Of a stretch of DNA of 35,675 nt, positions 9,726 through 20,743 are shown in pieces; the stretch's first letter is position 1; each line of letters starts with the position of its first letter. Under the pieces are notes generated by a model. That model had not been told where the DNA came from and ran no database searches. It saw only the letters and a program-made list of their open reading frames with translations. Origin of the DNA: Gnetum montanum (taxonomy: Eukaryota > Streptophyta > Gnetopsida > Gnetales > Gnetaceae); NCBI GenBank assembly GCA_015680685.1, contig MNCI01025002.1, positions 27,045 through 62,719 on the forward strand, read 5' to 3'. The position numbers and the translations under genes were made by a program.

Positions 9726-10284
9726 GAGGAAAATCCTAACTAATGGACAAACAACTAAGAACTAGAAGGGGCCAAGAATAGGTCCATGAGCAAGTAGTAG
9801 AAACCCATGTAATGGAACCTTTTTGGGAGGATCCTAAAGTGAATTTGTAAGGCAAATTCCTAAAGAAGTGGTGAAAATTACATAGTCACACCAAGATGAG
9901 GCACCAGGGCCAAGATAGAACCTTGAGGTCACCCTAACAAATGCCTACCTTAAGCAAATCATAGATAAGGAGGTCTAGAAATTTGTGCTTCAAGAATTAA
10001 ACTTTTGATCCTTCTTAGAGTTCTCACCTCCGAAAGTCAAAACCTAATTACAAACCTCTTCCATGTGGCCCATCATCACTTCTAGCAGGGAGTGATATAA
10101 GTGAGAGATGCATCTTTTCTATAACAATAGGCAAGCTGGTTCAATGGTCAAAATCAAGGATATTTCAATGTCCTACTCAGTGAAAGTAATTTTAGAGACC
10201 CTTAGGTTACTAGAAACTAGGGCCAATCTTACTGAGATCCCAATGTAGGTAGATCCTAGTGTCAAGAAAGAATGGATGTAGTAG
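9726..10284 (+). pseudogene. E4 ORF, degraded N-terminal part
   Basis: Sequence between the non-coding region and the recognisable ORF. Short plus-strand frame pieces exist (for example after the ATG at 9694, MAPKEKHV then a stop), but frames shift and stops are frequent. The corresponding part of E5 (about 23060-23383) also reads only in pieces. I infer that it belongs to the same protein. Confidence 0.3.
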
Positions 10285-12347
10285 TGCTATGTAGTAGACC
10301 GTAAGGAGTTTGGTGCACTCACCATAATAGAATGTGCATACTTCAAGATTGCAGCCTTTCTCCTCAATCCAACAGTGAGGCCAAGTAAAATCATAGCTTT
10401 CTCCACCCATGTGTGTGCCACTATAAGCAGTAGATTCTCGGTCAACTTTCCATAGCTAATCTATCTTGAGATAGAGAAGTGCTTCAAGGAAAATGAACAT
10501 GGAAGGAAGGTACTCCTTTTTGCATGTCTCATTAGAAAATTATGCAAGAGGGAAGGCATAGCATGTTACACAAACAACACTATCTAACAAGCTCCAACTA
10601 GCTCTTGGGCAAAAATGGTGAAGGACAAAGTGCCTACAAAAGTCATTTAAGAAGAAGAGCAAAAACCACCACCTCCACCATCCACTNTGCAAGATCCAAT
10701 CAAAGCACCTGAGAGGTAATGATGTCTCTCTTACAACAATAGTAATTCCCAGACATCTCTAGGAATGTCGCTACCTTTTTGGTGCATTTGGAGGAGGGTG
10801 AGGGGCCAACTATCCTAGTCATGAAGCACCATGGATAGGAGACAGTAGTCAAAGTGGTTGTTGACAAAGTGGTCAAAGCACTTAATGCACATGTGGCGTA
10901 TGTACCAAACATCTCTATACTCAAAGATGTGCAAATGTTCGTAGGGACTCTTAGCAACCAACTAAGCATAGCCCAACATGATAAATTGCTAGACCAACTA
11001 GTGGGAACTAGGCAATAGACTCCAGATGTCTTGAACCTTTTGGATACCATCACTGCAACCTAGTCAAAGCTACTCGAGGCAAGGGGAAAATACATTATCC
11101 TAAAGGGGAACTTCAAATAACTAGATCACAAAACCAATGCTTGGCTATAAAAGTTGTCATTTTAAGAGCCCACCACGCTAATCTCACATTGCTCAATCCA
11201 ACACTAACACAAGATGAAGCTTTCCAACAACTTTAAGAAGGACTCAAAGAGTTTGAGGATGCCAGGGACTTAGTAGTCTTTGACTAATCCTTTGACTTAG
11301 TAGTCTAACGAAATATAACATCAAGAAGGACTTGTTCCAAACTCACTATGAGAATGAACTCCTAACTATAGAGAATCATTGCCTATGAAATGTTGATGTG
11401 TAGAAGCAACAAATGCCAAATTTTATCCATCAATAGCATGAGCATCTAGCCAAGGTGAATGTAGAATTAAGGAGATTGGCAACAGAAAATAGAAGCCTCT
11501 CCATGGAGGAAATCCATGCCCTTTGCAAAAAAATCTACAATAGAGATAGCCAATTGGAAAAATGATGCCCTCAAGTTTGAAAGGATCAAGAATCATTATA
11601 GAGATCAAGTTGGTCAACATAAAGAAGTTAATGAGAAGGAAATTCAATTTGTCAAGGCAAAAGCAAATGAGGCCCTCCAACAGCTCCAACAAGAAGGTAA
11701 TGTTTGGCAACCTACCTTTGATGGTTGAATGCATATGCCAAGGTAGAAATTCACATGAAGGAGCTGCAAATTGAGGAGATGACCAAATACATAAAGCTTG
11801 CCAATCTCTAGTATGCAAACTTGATGATGTTGACTACTAGAAGGTCAAGGTCTAAATTGGAGAAACAAGTTGCCTACTCATACTTATTATATGAGGCAGA
11901 GTTCAAGCACCATAAAGAGACCAAGCAAAAGCTTACAATTGTAAATGCAGAACTTGAGGCTCTTAAGGAAAAGTTCACTGATCAAAGATCAATTGTTGAG
12001 AACCTAGCCAAAAGGATGAACAATTATCAAGAGCTACAGAATGCATTCACAGCATTCGACATGAAATGCAAATAGTTTGCTACCTCATTTGTGAATGTGA
12101 AGGAGCTGTTTCCTACAATGTCTTATCAATGGGATGTTTCCTAGTCCACATTTGTGTAGCATGGACTATAAATAATCCTTGAAGTAAGAAGGAGAAGATG
12201 AAGGCACTATTGGACGCCTTCCATCTTCCACCAAATGCTACAACTACCGCTAGACAACCACAACAATTGCCTCAACCACTACATGCACTTGAAGTAGGAG
12301 AAGATCCTTTGAAGCCTTAGGAGCCTCCACCACCTAGGACTATTTGA
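10285..12347 (+). pseudogene. E4 ORF: transposon-protein-like segment, coiled coils, Pro-rich tail (decayed)
   Basis: Three parts can be read on the plus strand, in different frames. About 10285-10585: a segment with ECAYFKIAAF, then LIYLEIEKCF and FACLIRKLCKREGI. This resembles the C-terminal part of the 'putative plant transposon protein' domain (Transposase_32 type), an inference from pattern memory. About 10767-11160: helical, with VVKVVVDKVVKAL and LSIAQHDKLLDQL. About 11420-12075: long coiled coil (LRRLATENRSLSMEEIHAL; LTIVNAELEALKEKF), then a Gln/Pro-rich tail ending at TGA 12345-12347. Frames change near 10600-10760 and again in 11160-11730, and stops are common, so it is not functional. 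It sits in the 3' position, shortly before PPT and LTR. An inverted, diverged copy is in E5. One undetermined base (n) is at 10687. Confidence 0.6.
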
Positions 12348-12566
12348 ACTTATTCATCATCTTCATGTCATTTGAGGAGTTTTTCTTTTTAGTTTTGTCT
12401 TAGTGTTCAACTTTGTTATCCTAAACACCAAAATTTTTTAATGATTGTAAAACTATCAACTTGGGCACTCAACTTTTCTTGTGTTTGTTTTATGTATTTA
12501 TAGTTAGTCAATAATCCCATAACTTCCCAAATTTTGTAAAGAACTTAAGAAAGAGTTTTTATTTAG
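12348..12566 (+). other. E4 3' untranslated region
   Basis: About 220 bp between the ORF stop and the PPT. The last 70 bp closely match, inverted, the sequence next to the 3' LTR of E3 (26674 onward), including TTACAAAATTTGGGAAG-like and ATGGGATTATTGACT blocks. Confidence 0.6.
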
Positions 12567-12577
12567 TCATGGGGATA
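12567..12577 (+). other. polypurine tract of E4
   Basis: TCATGGGGATA immediately before TGATGAG. E2 and E3 have CATGGGGGTA at the same place on the minus strand. Confidence 0.7.
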
Positions 12578-13429
12578 TGATGAGTCGCATCATTGATCTA
12601 CATCGATGGCATTTCATCAACGTGATCTCATTGATGCAAGGTTTGACCCATTGATCTGTACCTATCAACAAGACATCCTATTTCCACCTATAAATGTATG
12701 CCTACTCATTACATATATGGCAAGTCTTTGATAGTTGTAGTGAAGCGCTTGTAGTTTTTTATCTTAAAAGCTAGAATATTTTCTGAGTGCCCGTAGTATG
12801 AGTCAAAGAGTGTACAAATCTTTATTCAAGCACTATTATACCTAAGCACTTCAATGTGAACAACAATAAAGACAAGATTTTCTAATAAACCTTGTAGACT
12901 TGGACTAGATTAATTATTTATTGAAAAATTTAATATTCATTTAATTTACCTTAATGTTTTAAGTAATTAATTAATTGATGGCTATTTAATTGCACACATA
13001 AGTATGACCACTTTGAACATATGTCTAATACTTGGTAATCCCAGTAACGCTTACCGTTTGGTAACCTAGTAGCGTTATATGTGTTCAGGATGTGTACGGC
13101 AAGTGGGAATGGATGCTTATGTTAGGATTAGTTAAGTGATAGCTAACTATTAGATTAGTTAAACATTAAATTAATTTATTCTTTATTCTTATTCATTGGG
13201 TGAGTTAATTCATAAAAGAAAAAAATGATAAAAATCATATAACTCAATTACACTTAACCATACCCTTGAACTTCACAAGTGGAACTAGGAAGAGAATGAT
13301 TGTAATGGTTAGTTTCACCTCCTAGAACGAGTGTACTTAGAAACCTAAAGTCTTTGGAACTCAACTGAATCATTAACTGAATGCTAGTGATTCGTTTGGT
13401 TGGGTGTAGGGTATACTCGTCACTCATTA
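12578..13429 (+). repeat. E4 3' LTR
   Basis: Starts TGATGAG and ends CACTCATTA, a decayed CTCATCA. The middle (13000-13110) matches the inverted LTRs of E3: TACTTGGTAATCCCAGTAAC, then the GTAACCTAGTAGCGTT box, then GTGTACGGCAAGTGGGAA. A TATA box candidate is at 12689-12695. Short ATTGAT/ATCGAT motifs are repeated upstream of it. Confidence 0.8.
12689..12695 (+). promoter_or_regulatory. TATA box candidate in the E4 LTR
   Basis: TATAAAT about 110 bp inside the LTR, at a position comparable with the TATAAATA of the other LTRs of the family. Confidence 0.45.
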
Positions 13430-14101
13430 GTGAGGTCCATGATTATGTGATGCTGAATGACTCTTAAGATACTAATGTAAAATGTAGTGAATTGAGTATG
13501 AATTTTATTAACTAAGAATAATGTAAACACAAAGCTATTCTAGTCTAATAGCAATAAGTATCTATTTCTGACTTATCAATCACACCTTGAGCGTAACATT
13601 ACTGGGATTACCAAGCAACTAGGTACTAAGAAAATCAAGCTTAGCCAATACTAGATTACCAAGAAATTATATTTGTATGCTCAAATTCAATTTTAGTTAT
13701 TCCAACAATTAACTAACAAACATGGAAATGTACATAACATTAGAATATAAATGACATTGGAAATATAAGTTACATAAAAAAGTAAATCTAATCTAAGTAA
13801 AATGCAACAATGATGAAGAATAATCTCGATCTTTATTGTCGATCATGGAATGCATCTAGGTACAATCCACTTGAATAAAGATGTGAGATAAATGTTTATC
13901 ATCACACTATGCGCATTTACAACTAACTTTAATTTCATGAAAAAAAATGCAAGAATTTCTCTAAGTGTTGATTGAAAGTTTAGATTTGACATAATGATGG
14001 GCTCATATTTATAGTGATGAGTTCATTCCACTACATTCCATCTATAACATTGTATATCAAGCTATGATATTGTAGTCAATTCTAAACAACTTGATTTATC
14101 A
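13430..14101 (-). repeat. E5 3' LTR, abutting the E4 LTR
   Basis: Minus-oriented LTR of the same family. The shared block at 13572-13640 (CACACCTTGAGCGTAAC, then ATTACCAAGCAACTAGGTAC) matches the LTRs of E2 and E3. The right end TTTATCA is followed by a sequence like that next to the E2 3' LTR (GTCCTTGAGTTAAA). The left part is shortened or diverged, about 670 bp against 800-930 in other copies. The junction CTCATTAGTGAG with the E4 LTR is nearly palindromic. Confidence 0.7.
14006..14014 (-). promoter_or_regulatory. TATA box candidate in the E5 LTR
   Basis: CTATAAATA on the minus strand, as in E2 and E3, with ATATTG/ATATCA-type short repeats on its upstream side. Confidence 0.45.
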
Positions 14102-15095
14102 TACTCCAACAATTGACTAGAAAATTGTCCTTGAGTTAAAATAAAAGGAGGATAGAGTTGTTACAAAATTGTGAAGTTACATAAACTCAATGACATCTTT
14201 ATATATACATGATATGACTAACTAACTATGAATGTCATATCTCTATTCAAGTGATTTACAAAATTATCATGTAAGGCATGATTGACATATTTGACATATA
14301 AAATAAAATAAATTTTTTTTTATGTAATTCCTTAAGTTCCTAGTGGTCACAATTCCTTCTCCATTGACTTCTTTCCTTTATTAACAAGCTTCTTGAACTA
14401 ATATTTTCTTAGTAGGAATCTTAAATTTTCTTTTATCCTAAAATATTGAATATTCCATGCTACTATGGTGATTTTTTCTAATGTCAATACCTCCCAAGAA
14501 CATGGCAGTTGTGGAAATAATTCATTGGCCTTCACATACCATGTTGAAAATTGGATCCTTTTTAACTTCAAAATCCTTATCTAGTTTTTATAATTCTTGA
14601 TAATTTGTCATTCTTCTAGCCAAGTTTGCTACTACATTTTTTTTATCTTGGTAACTTGTCTTTACCACCTCGAGTTTAACATTAGCAATATGAAACTTTT
14701 GGTAGGCATCCTTTCTGTCTAAGAACTCCTTTTCATTCCTTGAGTACATTATGGTCAGTTTCTATTTCAACTTTGTTCTTAGTGTACTTGCTATTAACAT
14801 GACCAAGTTGGTGTAGTGTAGATTTACCAACTTCATGTACTCTATTAAATCTTGAATTTTCATATCTTTATTTTTAAGATCCGCTTGATGAATCAAGATG
14901 AGACTATCCAAGATTGACTATTACTCAAGTAACTACTATATGATTGAATTGAGCTTGACTTTGGCCATCTAGATTTCTTTTTCATTGATTTACTTGTACA
15001 TTTCCACCTAATCTCTAATATGTTCTTTAAGCTTCTAATGTTTTTTGGCCTCATTTTCCATGCACTTATTTCAATGGTAGACTTTTTTTGAACTT
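14102..15095 (-). pseudogene. E5 ORF, C-terminal part (left of the E2 insertion)
   Basis: Minus-strand continuation of the ORF seen at 21680-23383. Next to the insertion site it reads KKSTIEISAW, which aligns at DNA level with 11530-11580 of E4. The following codons remain open for about 70 residues rich in Lys and Ser, but shift frame relative to E4. Further left (14110-14890) only scattered coiled-coil-like fragments remain. The 80 bp next to 14102 resemble the 3' end of the E2/E3 interior. Confidence 0.5.
15091..15095. other. target-site duplication of E2, left copy (AACTT)
   Basis: AACTT directly before the LTR start TGATGAG at 15096; the same five bases follow the right LTR end at 21675-21679. 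Five-base duplications are usual for Ty3/gypsy integration. Confidence 0.85.
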
Positions 15096-15956
15096 TGATG
15101 AGCAGCAAGGTACCCATACACCCAACCATAAGAATCACAAGTGTTCATGCATGATCCAGTCAAATTCCATGGATGGGACTAGTTGTGGCAACTAGATCGT
15201 TATGCCTTGATCATAGTTTGTTGTCTTCCAACTTGGACTAGTGGTAGCTTTGTCACGTATGGTTTAGTCCAAAGTGAGGCATATGATTTTTATTATTTTA
15301 TATTTTATAATTTTGATCACCTACAACAAGAATGAAAGGTAGAGTAATGTAAGATCTAATTTATCTACTACCTAGCTAGCCTAACATAAGTAACAATCCC
15401 ACTTTCCTAGACACATCCTAAACACATATAGTGCTACTAGGCTACCAAACGTTAAGCATTGCTAGGTTACCAAGTACTATATGTATGCTTGAAGTGGTCG
15501 TGCTTGTGTTCATTAACAATTGGAAATTAATTGCTTAATTGAAATGTAATAAAGTAAAGTGCATGAAAAGAAACATTAATCTATTCTTAGTGCTATAAGG
15601 ATTGTTAAAAGAGTTCATTTTTATTCCCATCACACTACTACACTTAGGTACATCAGTGTTTGAACAAAGAATCGTACACACCTAGACTCCTTCTACAAAC
15701 ACTTAGAAAATATTCTAACTCTGTAGAGAATAAACAGCCTGGCTAATGAAAAATTTACATCCAACGCCTCTCCAAAAACTGAAACTTGACTAATGAAAAA
15801 AAATATCCAAAAACTGGAGCCTAGGTCATCTATTTATAGGCTGAAGTATATCGTGATGTCACATAGACCCTGACGTCGCAGCAAAGAACAAACAACAATA
15901 ACAAGGCTCCAACATCAAGGCTTTGATGTCAAGGCCAAGCAAATCATGACTCATCA
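15096..15956 (-). repeat. E2 3' LTR
   Basis: 861 bp, TGATGAG...CTCATCA. It pairs with 20744-21674 along its full length and has the 25-bp box with two units (CTAGGCTACCAAACG, then CTAGGTTACCAAG). Confidence 0.92.
15831..15839 (-). promoter_or_regulatory. TATA box candidate in the E2 3' LTR
   Basis: CTATAAATA on the minus strand. On the U3 side (to the right) lie GATGTCAC, TGACGTCG and TTGATGTCAAGG, a cluster of bZIP-like half-sites. Confidence 0.55.
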
Positions 15957-15968
15957 TACCCCCATGAT
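15957..15968 (-). other. polypurine tract of E2
   Basis: ATCATGGGGGTA on the minus strand immediately before the 3' LTR. The same motif is found in E3 and, slightly changed, in E4. Confidence 0.75.
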
Positions 15969-17900
15969 TGAATGAAAATTCATCCTTGAGTTAAACAAAA
16001 CAAGGAACAAGTTCCTTAAAAAATATTGGGTACGTATGGAATTATTGACTAGCATACAAATTGACTCAGATGAAACAGATAGACTCTGAGTGCCCAAGTG
16101 TATGGAGTTACAATCTTTACAAAATTGGGTGTTCATAATAAGAGAAGGGAACACCCTAGATAACACTGACATCTAATGCCTCTTGGAAACTGAAGAGCAA
16201 GAGAGAAGATCCCACAATCATGAACAATACTCATCATAAGGTGTTGCTACATCATTCTCAATGAAGATAGTCCCGCTTCTAGTCCATGCTTCGCACTACA
16301 ATCACAATAGAATCATGAATTAGTATGCAATGTGTAACACATAGCTATTAAATGCCTTATCTCATTGGTGGTTACACTTGGCTAGGTTATGATTATGGTT
16401 GATTAGTTCCTTAAGTAGTATTAGTAGGAAGGCTGACAAATAGGGTAAAATAGATAAGCAGTCCATTAAATTTGAAAAAGTTTAACACAAGAAAATATTT
16501 GAAGAGGGTGTAAGAATTCACAATAATAAAAAGGAAAGTTCACTAAAAAAATATTATGAAGATGTGCACAATTAGATGTCATTGATGGGGTAAACAAAAA
16601 GAATTTATTTGTAACTATGTCTAAGGGTAAAGAACTTAACTAACCTAACCAAAAGATATGCAAGTGGGTCCTCCCCAAAGTAGGCACAAGCCTTTTATTC
16701 CCTTGCATAACTTCAAACCAAAGAGTCCATGGGCTATATGGATGATTAATTGTTATAGAAGATTAAGTACAAAAACCCAAAAGAAACTACCTAAGAATTC
16801 CAACACATCAAACCAAGACATTGAACAAGAACATGAAATTGGCAGTGAGGTGAGACATGAAAAGAATAGATGGATGAGAGAGAGAGTGGAATGGAGTTCC
16901 TAATTAAGGTCACATGAAGCCCCTTATGGATTTTGTGGTTAAATGACTTAATAGGATCCATCCTTAGTCCAGACCAAAACCAACCACATTCAGTGACTTT
17001 GCATCAACATTCTAAGACCAGTCCACCCCCCAAGACACAAGAGTGCTCCCAAAAAACAACCATCATTCCTTATTAAATAATAAAAGAGAAGTAGGAAGTG
17101 AGGAAAGGCCTTAGTTAGAGGGGACTAGTCCCATAACCAGTGCTTGTAGCCCATTTATTTTATCTAAGGGGTGTGCTTTGAATTCCCATCCTTTATTTTT
17201 ATTTTTATTTTGGAATGGAAACCACACCATGCAAAGATGTATATGTTTATTTTGTCTAAGTGGTATGCTTTGAATTCCCATCATTTTTTTTGGTGATGAA
17301 AACCACACCATGCAAAGACTTATTCAACTTCCTTTTATTGGTCAACATGGAATAGTAAGAGATCTATGAAAATACACATGCACCCAGATAGACAGAAAGG
17401 CACAAAGAATACCAAATTCCTTTGAAGCCAAACCCTATTCAAACCTTTGAATCCTTTTCAATTCTAGAAACTACCAAAGTCGCAAGTTCACTAAAGTTTC
17501 ATTAATGAAAAAGGGACTGCACATTTCTAGAACAAGGAAAACCATAGAGTTTGTGGATGGGTGGATGTTGTGGACTCACTACCTATTTCATGAAAAAGAA
17601 CCATGTCCTAATTGTCCATAACAAAATTCAAAGCTAGAAAACAAACACCAACAATCAAATAACAAGAAAGTACATACCACCATCAAGCAACGCATTACCA
17701 ATGTATCTAGCACTTATTAATAAAAAGTTAGAAAATCACACAAAAAAATAAAAGAAAATATAAAATAAAGTGTAAAACTATCAAGAAATATCAAATATAC
17801 TAATGATGGTGTAAAAAAAATTAGAAAAGATTAAATACGTGAAAATAAGAAGATGTAAAATAAAGAATGTGTAAAACAAAAAGTAGGTGAAAATTACTTA
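15969..17900 (-). other. E2 long 3' non-coding region
   Basis: About 1.9 kb without a conserved frame. Large parts are similar to 26700-28570 of E3 (for example GGGTCCTCCCCAAAGTAGGC at 16667 and the TTAGTTAGAGGGAACT block at 17112), and inverted to E4. At 17160-17310 a 105-115 bp stretch (TTTATTTTATCTAAGGGGTG through ACCACACCATGCAAAGA) is locally duplicated. The short frames here are not shared between copies and I treat them as chance. Confidence 0.6.
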
Positions 17901-18551
17901 TTAGTTTTGTAAGATATATGCATCTAAGTCCTTTATTTGGTCCATTTCCTTAATTCTAGAACTAATAAGTAGATCCATTATCTCCATGCATCTTTGAAAC
18001 AATCTTAAAATCTCATTTTCAAGCCACTGGGTGTCTTCTAGTTTAGTGGCTACTACATAGACTAGTCTTTGTTCACACACTTGTTTCTTAGCTTTGTTAT
18101 GGTTTGTGTTAATATTTTGAATTTCTAGTCCACAGTTACACTCTATTCTATTAGCAAGGATGCATAGATTTTGCTATCTTTCCACAGTGATAGGTTCATC
18201 GTATATGTCTTATGTTGGAGTGGTGATGGTTGTTGGATTTTGTGTAGGATCAGAGGATTTTGATTGTGAAAAGGAAGGCATTGCACCAAATTGGCATTGT
18301 GCTAGCTCAAATGATGTGGTGGGTCCATGCATGGTTTGCTTCAGCTTATGGTCTTTCCTCTAGAAGGGATGTTTCCTATGTTGCAGTTGAGGTCCACTAG
18401 TATCAGCATGTCTATGCACATTCATAGCACAAGTGGCATCTCTTTGTTGATATTGTGGTGTTAAATCTTCCTGTGTTGCTAGCGGTGGAATATGAGTATG
18501 AGAATATTGAAGATATGCCAAAGGATGAGAGGTGTGAGGTGGGGACCTCAT
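17901..18551 (-). pseudogene. E2 gag tail: Pro/Ser-rich linker and coiled coil
   Basis: One frame runs from ATG 18551 to TAA 17901-17903 (217 codons) with three internal stops. The first 60 residues are Pro/His/Gln-rich and correspond to the Pro-rich gag tail of E3. The last 90 residues (from LCILANRIECNCG) are open and strongly helical, with QWLENEILRLFQRCMEIMDL and RIKEMDQIKDLD. In E3 the corresponding place holds a protease, so the two elements differ in this module. I do not recognise a family for the helical part. It contains no DSG and is not a protease. Confidence 0.5.
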
Positions 18552-20530
18552 ATAAGATGTTGCAGGATGTTGATATTGGGGAGAGTGGTAGTAGTGATTT
18601 GAGGTAGAGGGAGTAGAACCAGTCAGGGAAACAAATTGTTGAACATAATATCTGTATGGGTTCGACTACCAATAAGGGTAGGGATGGTTTGGTGGTGGTC
18701 TCCTCCACAACTATGGTTGTTGCCACTGTAGTCAATGCCAATGTTGAGGTTGGTATAAGTCCCCCCAGGATAGTACAGTTGGTTTTGGGATTGTCTAAAA
18801 TTACTATGCGGAAGAGGAAATCTCCTGGGCATGTACTTCTATACAAAATTTTGATTTAATACTCCTACCCAATACTCTTGTAAATGCAACAAGACTGGGT
18901 AATGACCCTTTAGGTGATCATATAGACAAATGTCACATCCATCATCCTCTTTGATGGTTGATTCTATAGCCTCTTCTTCTACGATCATTTCCCCTTCTTA
19001 CCAAAAAATGTTCCTAGCTATTTCTTGGTTCTTTTTCCTTCTTTTGTTGTGAGCACTTGATTCGTTTTGCACTACTCTCTCCTCTATGAATTTTTTTGCA
19101 AGTTTTAACTTTCTCATCCATCGATTCTGACATCTTATCAAACTTTTCTTTAATCTCAATGATAGAATTTTGTATTGGCAAGGTCCATTATAAAATCACC
19201 TTATTGAGAGCTGGCTCTTTTTCCTTATCATAGATATGAATGCTTTTCTTTTATAGAGTTGGGTCCTAGTTATTTTCCTCCACATTCTCTCTTCTACATA
19301 GCTCTCCTTCTTATTTCACCACATACTTGATTAACTTTTTGATCTGATGGATTTGGAGCTCATATAATTGACTTGAAGCATACATCCCAAGGGTCTCCCT
19401 TATTTTAGTATGAAGCCCATCTATGATGTGGAAAATTTGCCTTTCCTCAGAGAAACCATGCCTAGGCATCTATGTAGTAGCGAATAATATCTTTCCTAGG
19501 ACACTTCCAAGGGTTCATGATTTTCTTACTTCCACTCTTAGATTTCTTTTCATAGGTTGGATACTATTGCATAGGTTTTGTATTTGTAGTTGAAAAGTTC
19601 TAGTATCGTGAACCACTAGTGAATGGAACTTGGTTCCAATGATCTATACCACACTTTGGCTTCATCGATTAGTGTCCTAAGAAAGATCTTGAGCTTTTGC
19701 CATCCACTATCAATGTTGTATAAGGCATAGGCATTATGGAAGGCTTATAGATGCTATTGTGGATCTGAATCATAGCCTCCCACAAATTTAGGGATATTGT
19801 TTATATCAAGCCTAGGTAAGAGACTATCCCTATGGAACTTGGTTCCAATGATCTCTACCACACTTTGGCTTCATCGATTAGTGTCCTAAGAAAGATATTA
19901 AGCTTTTTCCATCCACTATCAATGTTGTATAAGGCATAGGCATTATGGAAGGCTTATAGATGCTATTGTGGATCTGAATCATAGCCTCCCACAAATTTAG
20001 GGATACTGTTTATATCAAGCCTGGGTAAGTGATTGTCCCTATGATGCCTATGAGGTATCTTAACTACCTTTTTGATCTCCATTAAGCTCTTAGTGACCAA
20101 CAAGGGTTTATCATCATAAAACATGTTGTGATTAAAATTTCTATCTCTATTTTCTTAATTACGATGATCTTATTTATGTTCATTATGATGTCTTTGATTT
20201 TTCCCTTGGGTTCGATTTCTATCTTTATCTTGACCCTGTAGTTGAGCTCTATCTCTATACCTATGTTCATCTTCATTAGAACTCGACATTAAAGATGTAG
20301 AGGAAAAGGAGGAACTGGAAGAATGGCCATGGCTTCTATAGTTTTTCCCATGGTCCCTTAACTTATCTTGTCTATGTTTAGAGGAGGTCTTAGGCCTTAA
20401 CGCCCTCCTTGATCTAGGACTTACTCCATCTCCTCTAGGATTGTCTGCACTAGTTGAATGTAGTCTTTGGGTGTAGCAAGGGTCTAAATGAGCATAGGAA
20501 ACCCCTACTTAAGGTTGTTCACTTCAATTT
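18552..20530 (-). pseudogene. gag: E2 gag, broken
   Basis: Read on the minus strand, an Arg/Ser/His-rich N-terminal part (SHGHSSSSSFSS, then MSSSNEDEHRYRDRAQ from 20289) leads into a gag core: DINSIPKFVGGYDSDPQ, AFHNAYALYNID, GWKKLNIFLRTL. These align with the gag of E3. A 209-bp tandem duplication within the core (19624-20041) breaks the frame, and stops are frequent after it. A nucleocapsid-like knuckle start CDICLYDH lies at 18914-18937; the final Cys position is Tyr. About 185 codons present at the N-terminus of E3 gag are missing here. A real but dead gag. Confidence 0.65.
19624..20041. repeat. 209-bp tandem duplication inside E2 gag
   Basis: Copy 1 is 19624-19832, copy 2 is 19833-20041, both starting TGGAACTTGGTTCCAATGAT. 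They differ at only a few positions. 209 is not a multiple of three, so the duplication shifts the gag frame. Confidence 0.92.
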
Positions 20531-20724
20531 TCTTCAGTATATATCCCATAATTTCTCCTACAAGTGTTCTCATCATACAATGCATTATTGGTCCTATGTG
20601 AAAAAGACATGGTTTTACCTTATAATGTGTGTGACTTAAAATATTTATAATTTTTTAAAATATGTATCATTAATACCTTTACAGTAATCATGTATAATAT
20701 AACTAATCTAGATAACTAACACCA
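20531..20724 (-). other. E2 leader between PBS and gag
   Basis: About 195 AT-rich bp with no frame that continues the gag reading. In E3 the corresponding space is 126 bp and gag starts further upstream, so part of the gag 5' end has been lost or replaced in E2. Confidence 0.4.
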
Positions 20725-20742
20725 TCCCCAACAATGGTGCCA
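20725..20742 (-). other. primer-binding site of E2 (tRNA-Asp type)
   Basis: Minus strand TGGCACCATTGTTGGGGA, two bases from the 5' LTR. It differs from the Athila-type tRNA-Asp site TGGCGCCGTTGCCGGGGA at four positions, all G-to-A or C-to-T. Confidence 0.75.
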
Positions 20743-20743
20743 A

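Larger units (their letters stand above)
8526..13429 (+). mobile_element. E4: 5'-truncated LTR retroelement of the E2/E3 family
   Basis: Plus-strand sequence with, in order, a non-coding region similar (inverted) to about 16200-17060 of E2, a decayed ORF, a polypurine tract TCATGGGGATA and an LTR starting TGATGAG. The roughly 70 bp before the PPT are close to those of E3 in inverted orientation, so family membership is firm. No 5' LTR, PBS or gag is seen; the left end is lost at the junction with E1. Confidence 0.75.

Noticed and set aside
10700-11818. Antisense frames at 10700-11053 and 11423-11818
   Set aside because: They are shadows of the E4 ORF, whose plus-strand reading matches E5; the antisense products show no domain.
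18160-18859. Plus-strand frames at 18160-18363 and 18656-18859
   Set aside because: The minus strand carries the gag tail in this place; the plus frames are complements of it without family features.
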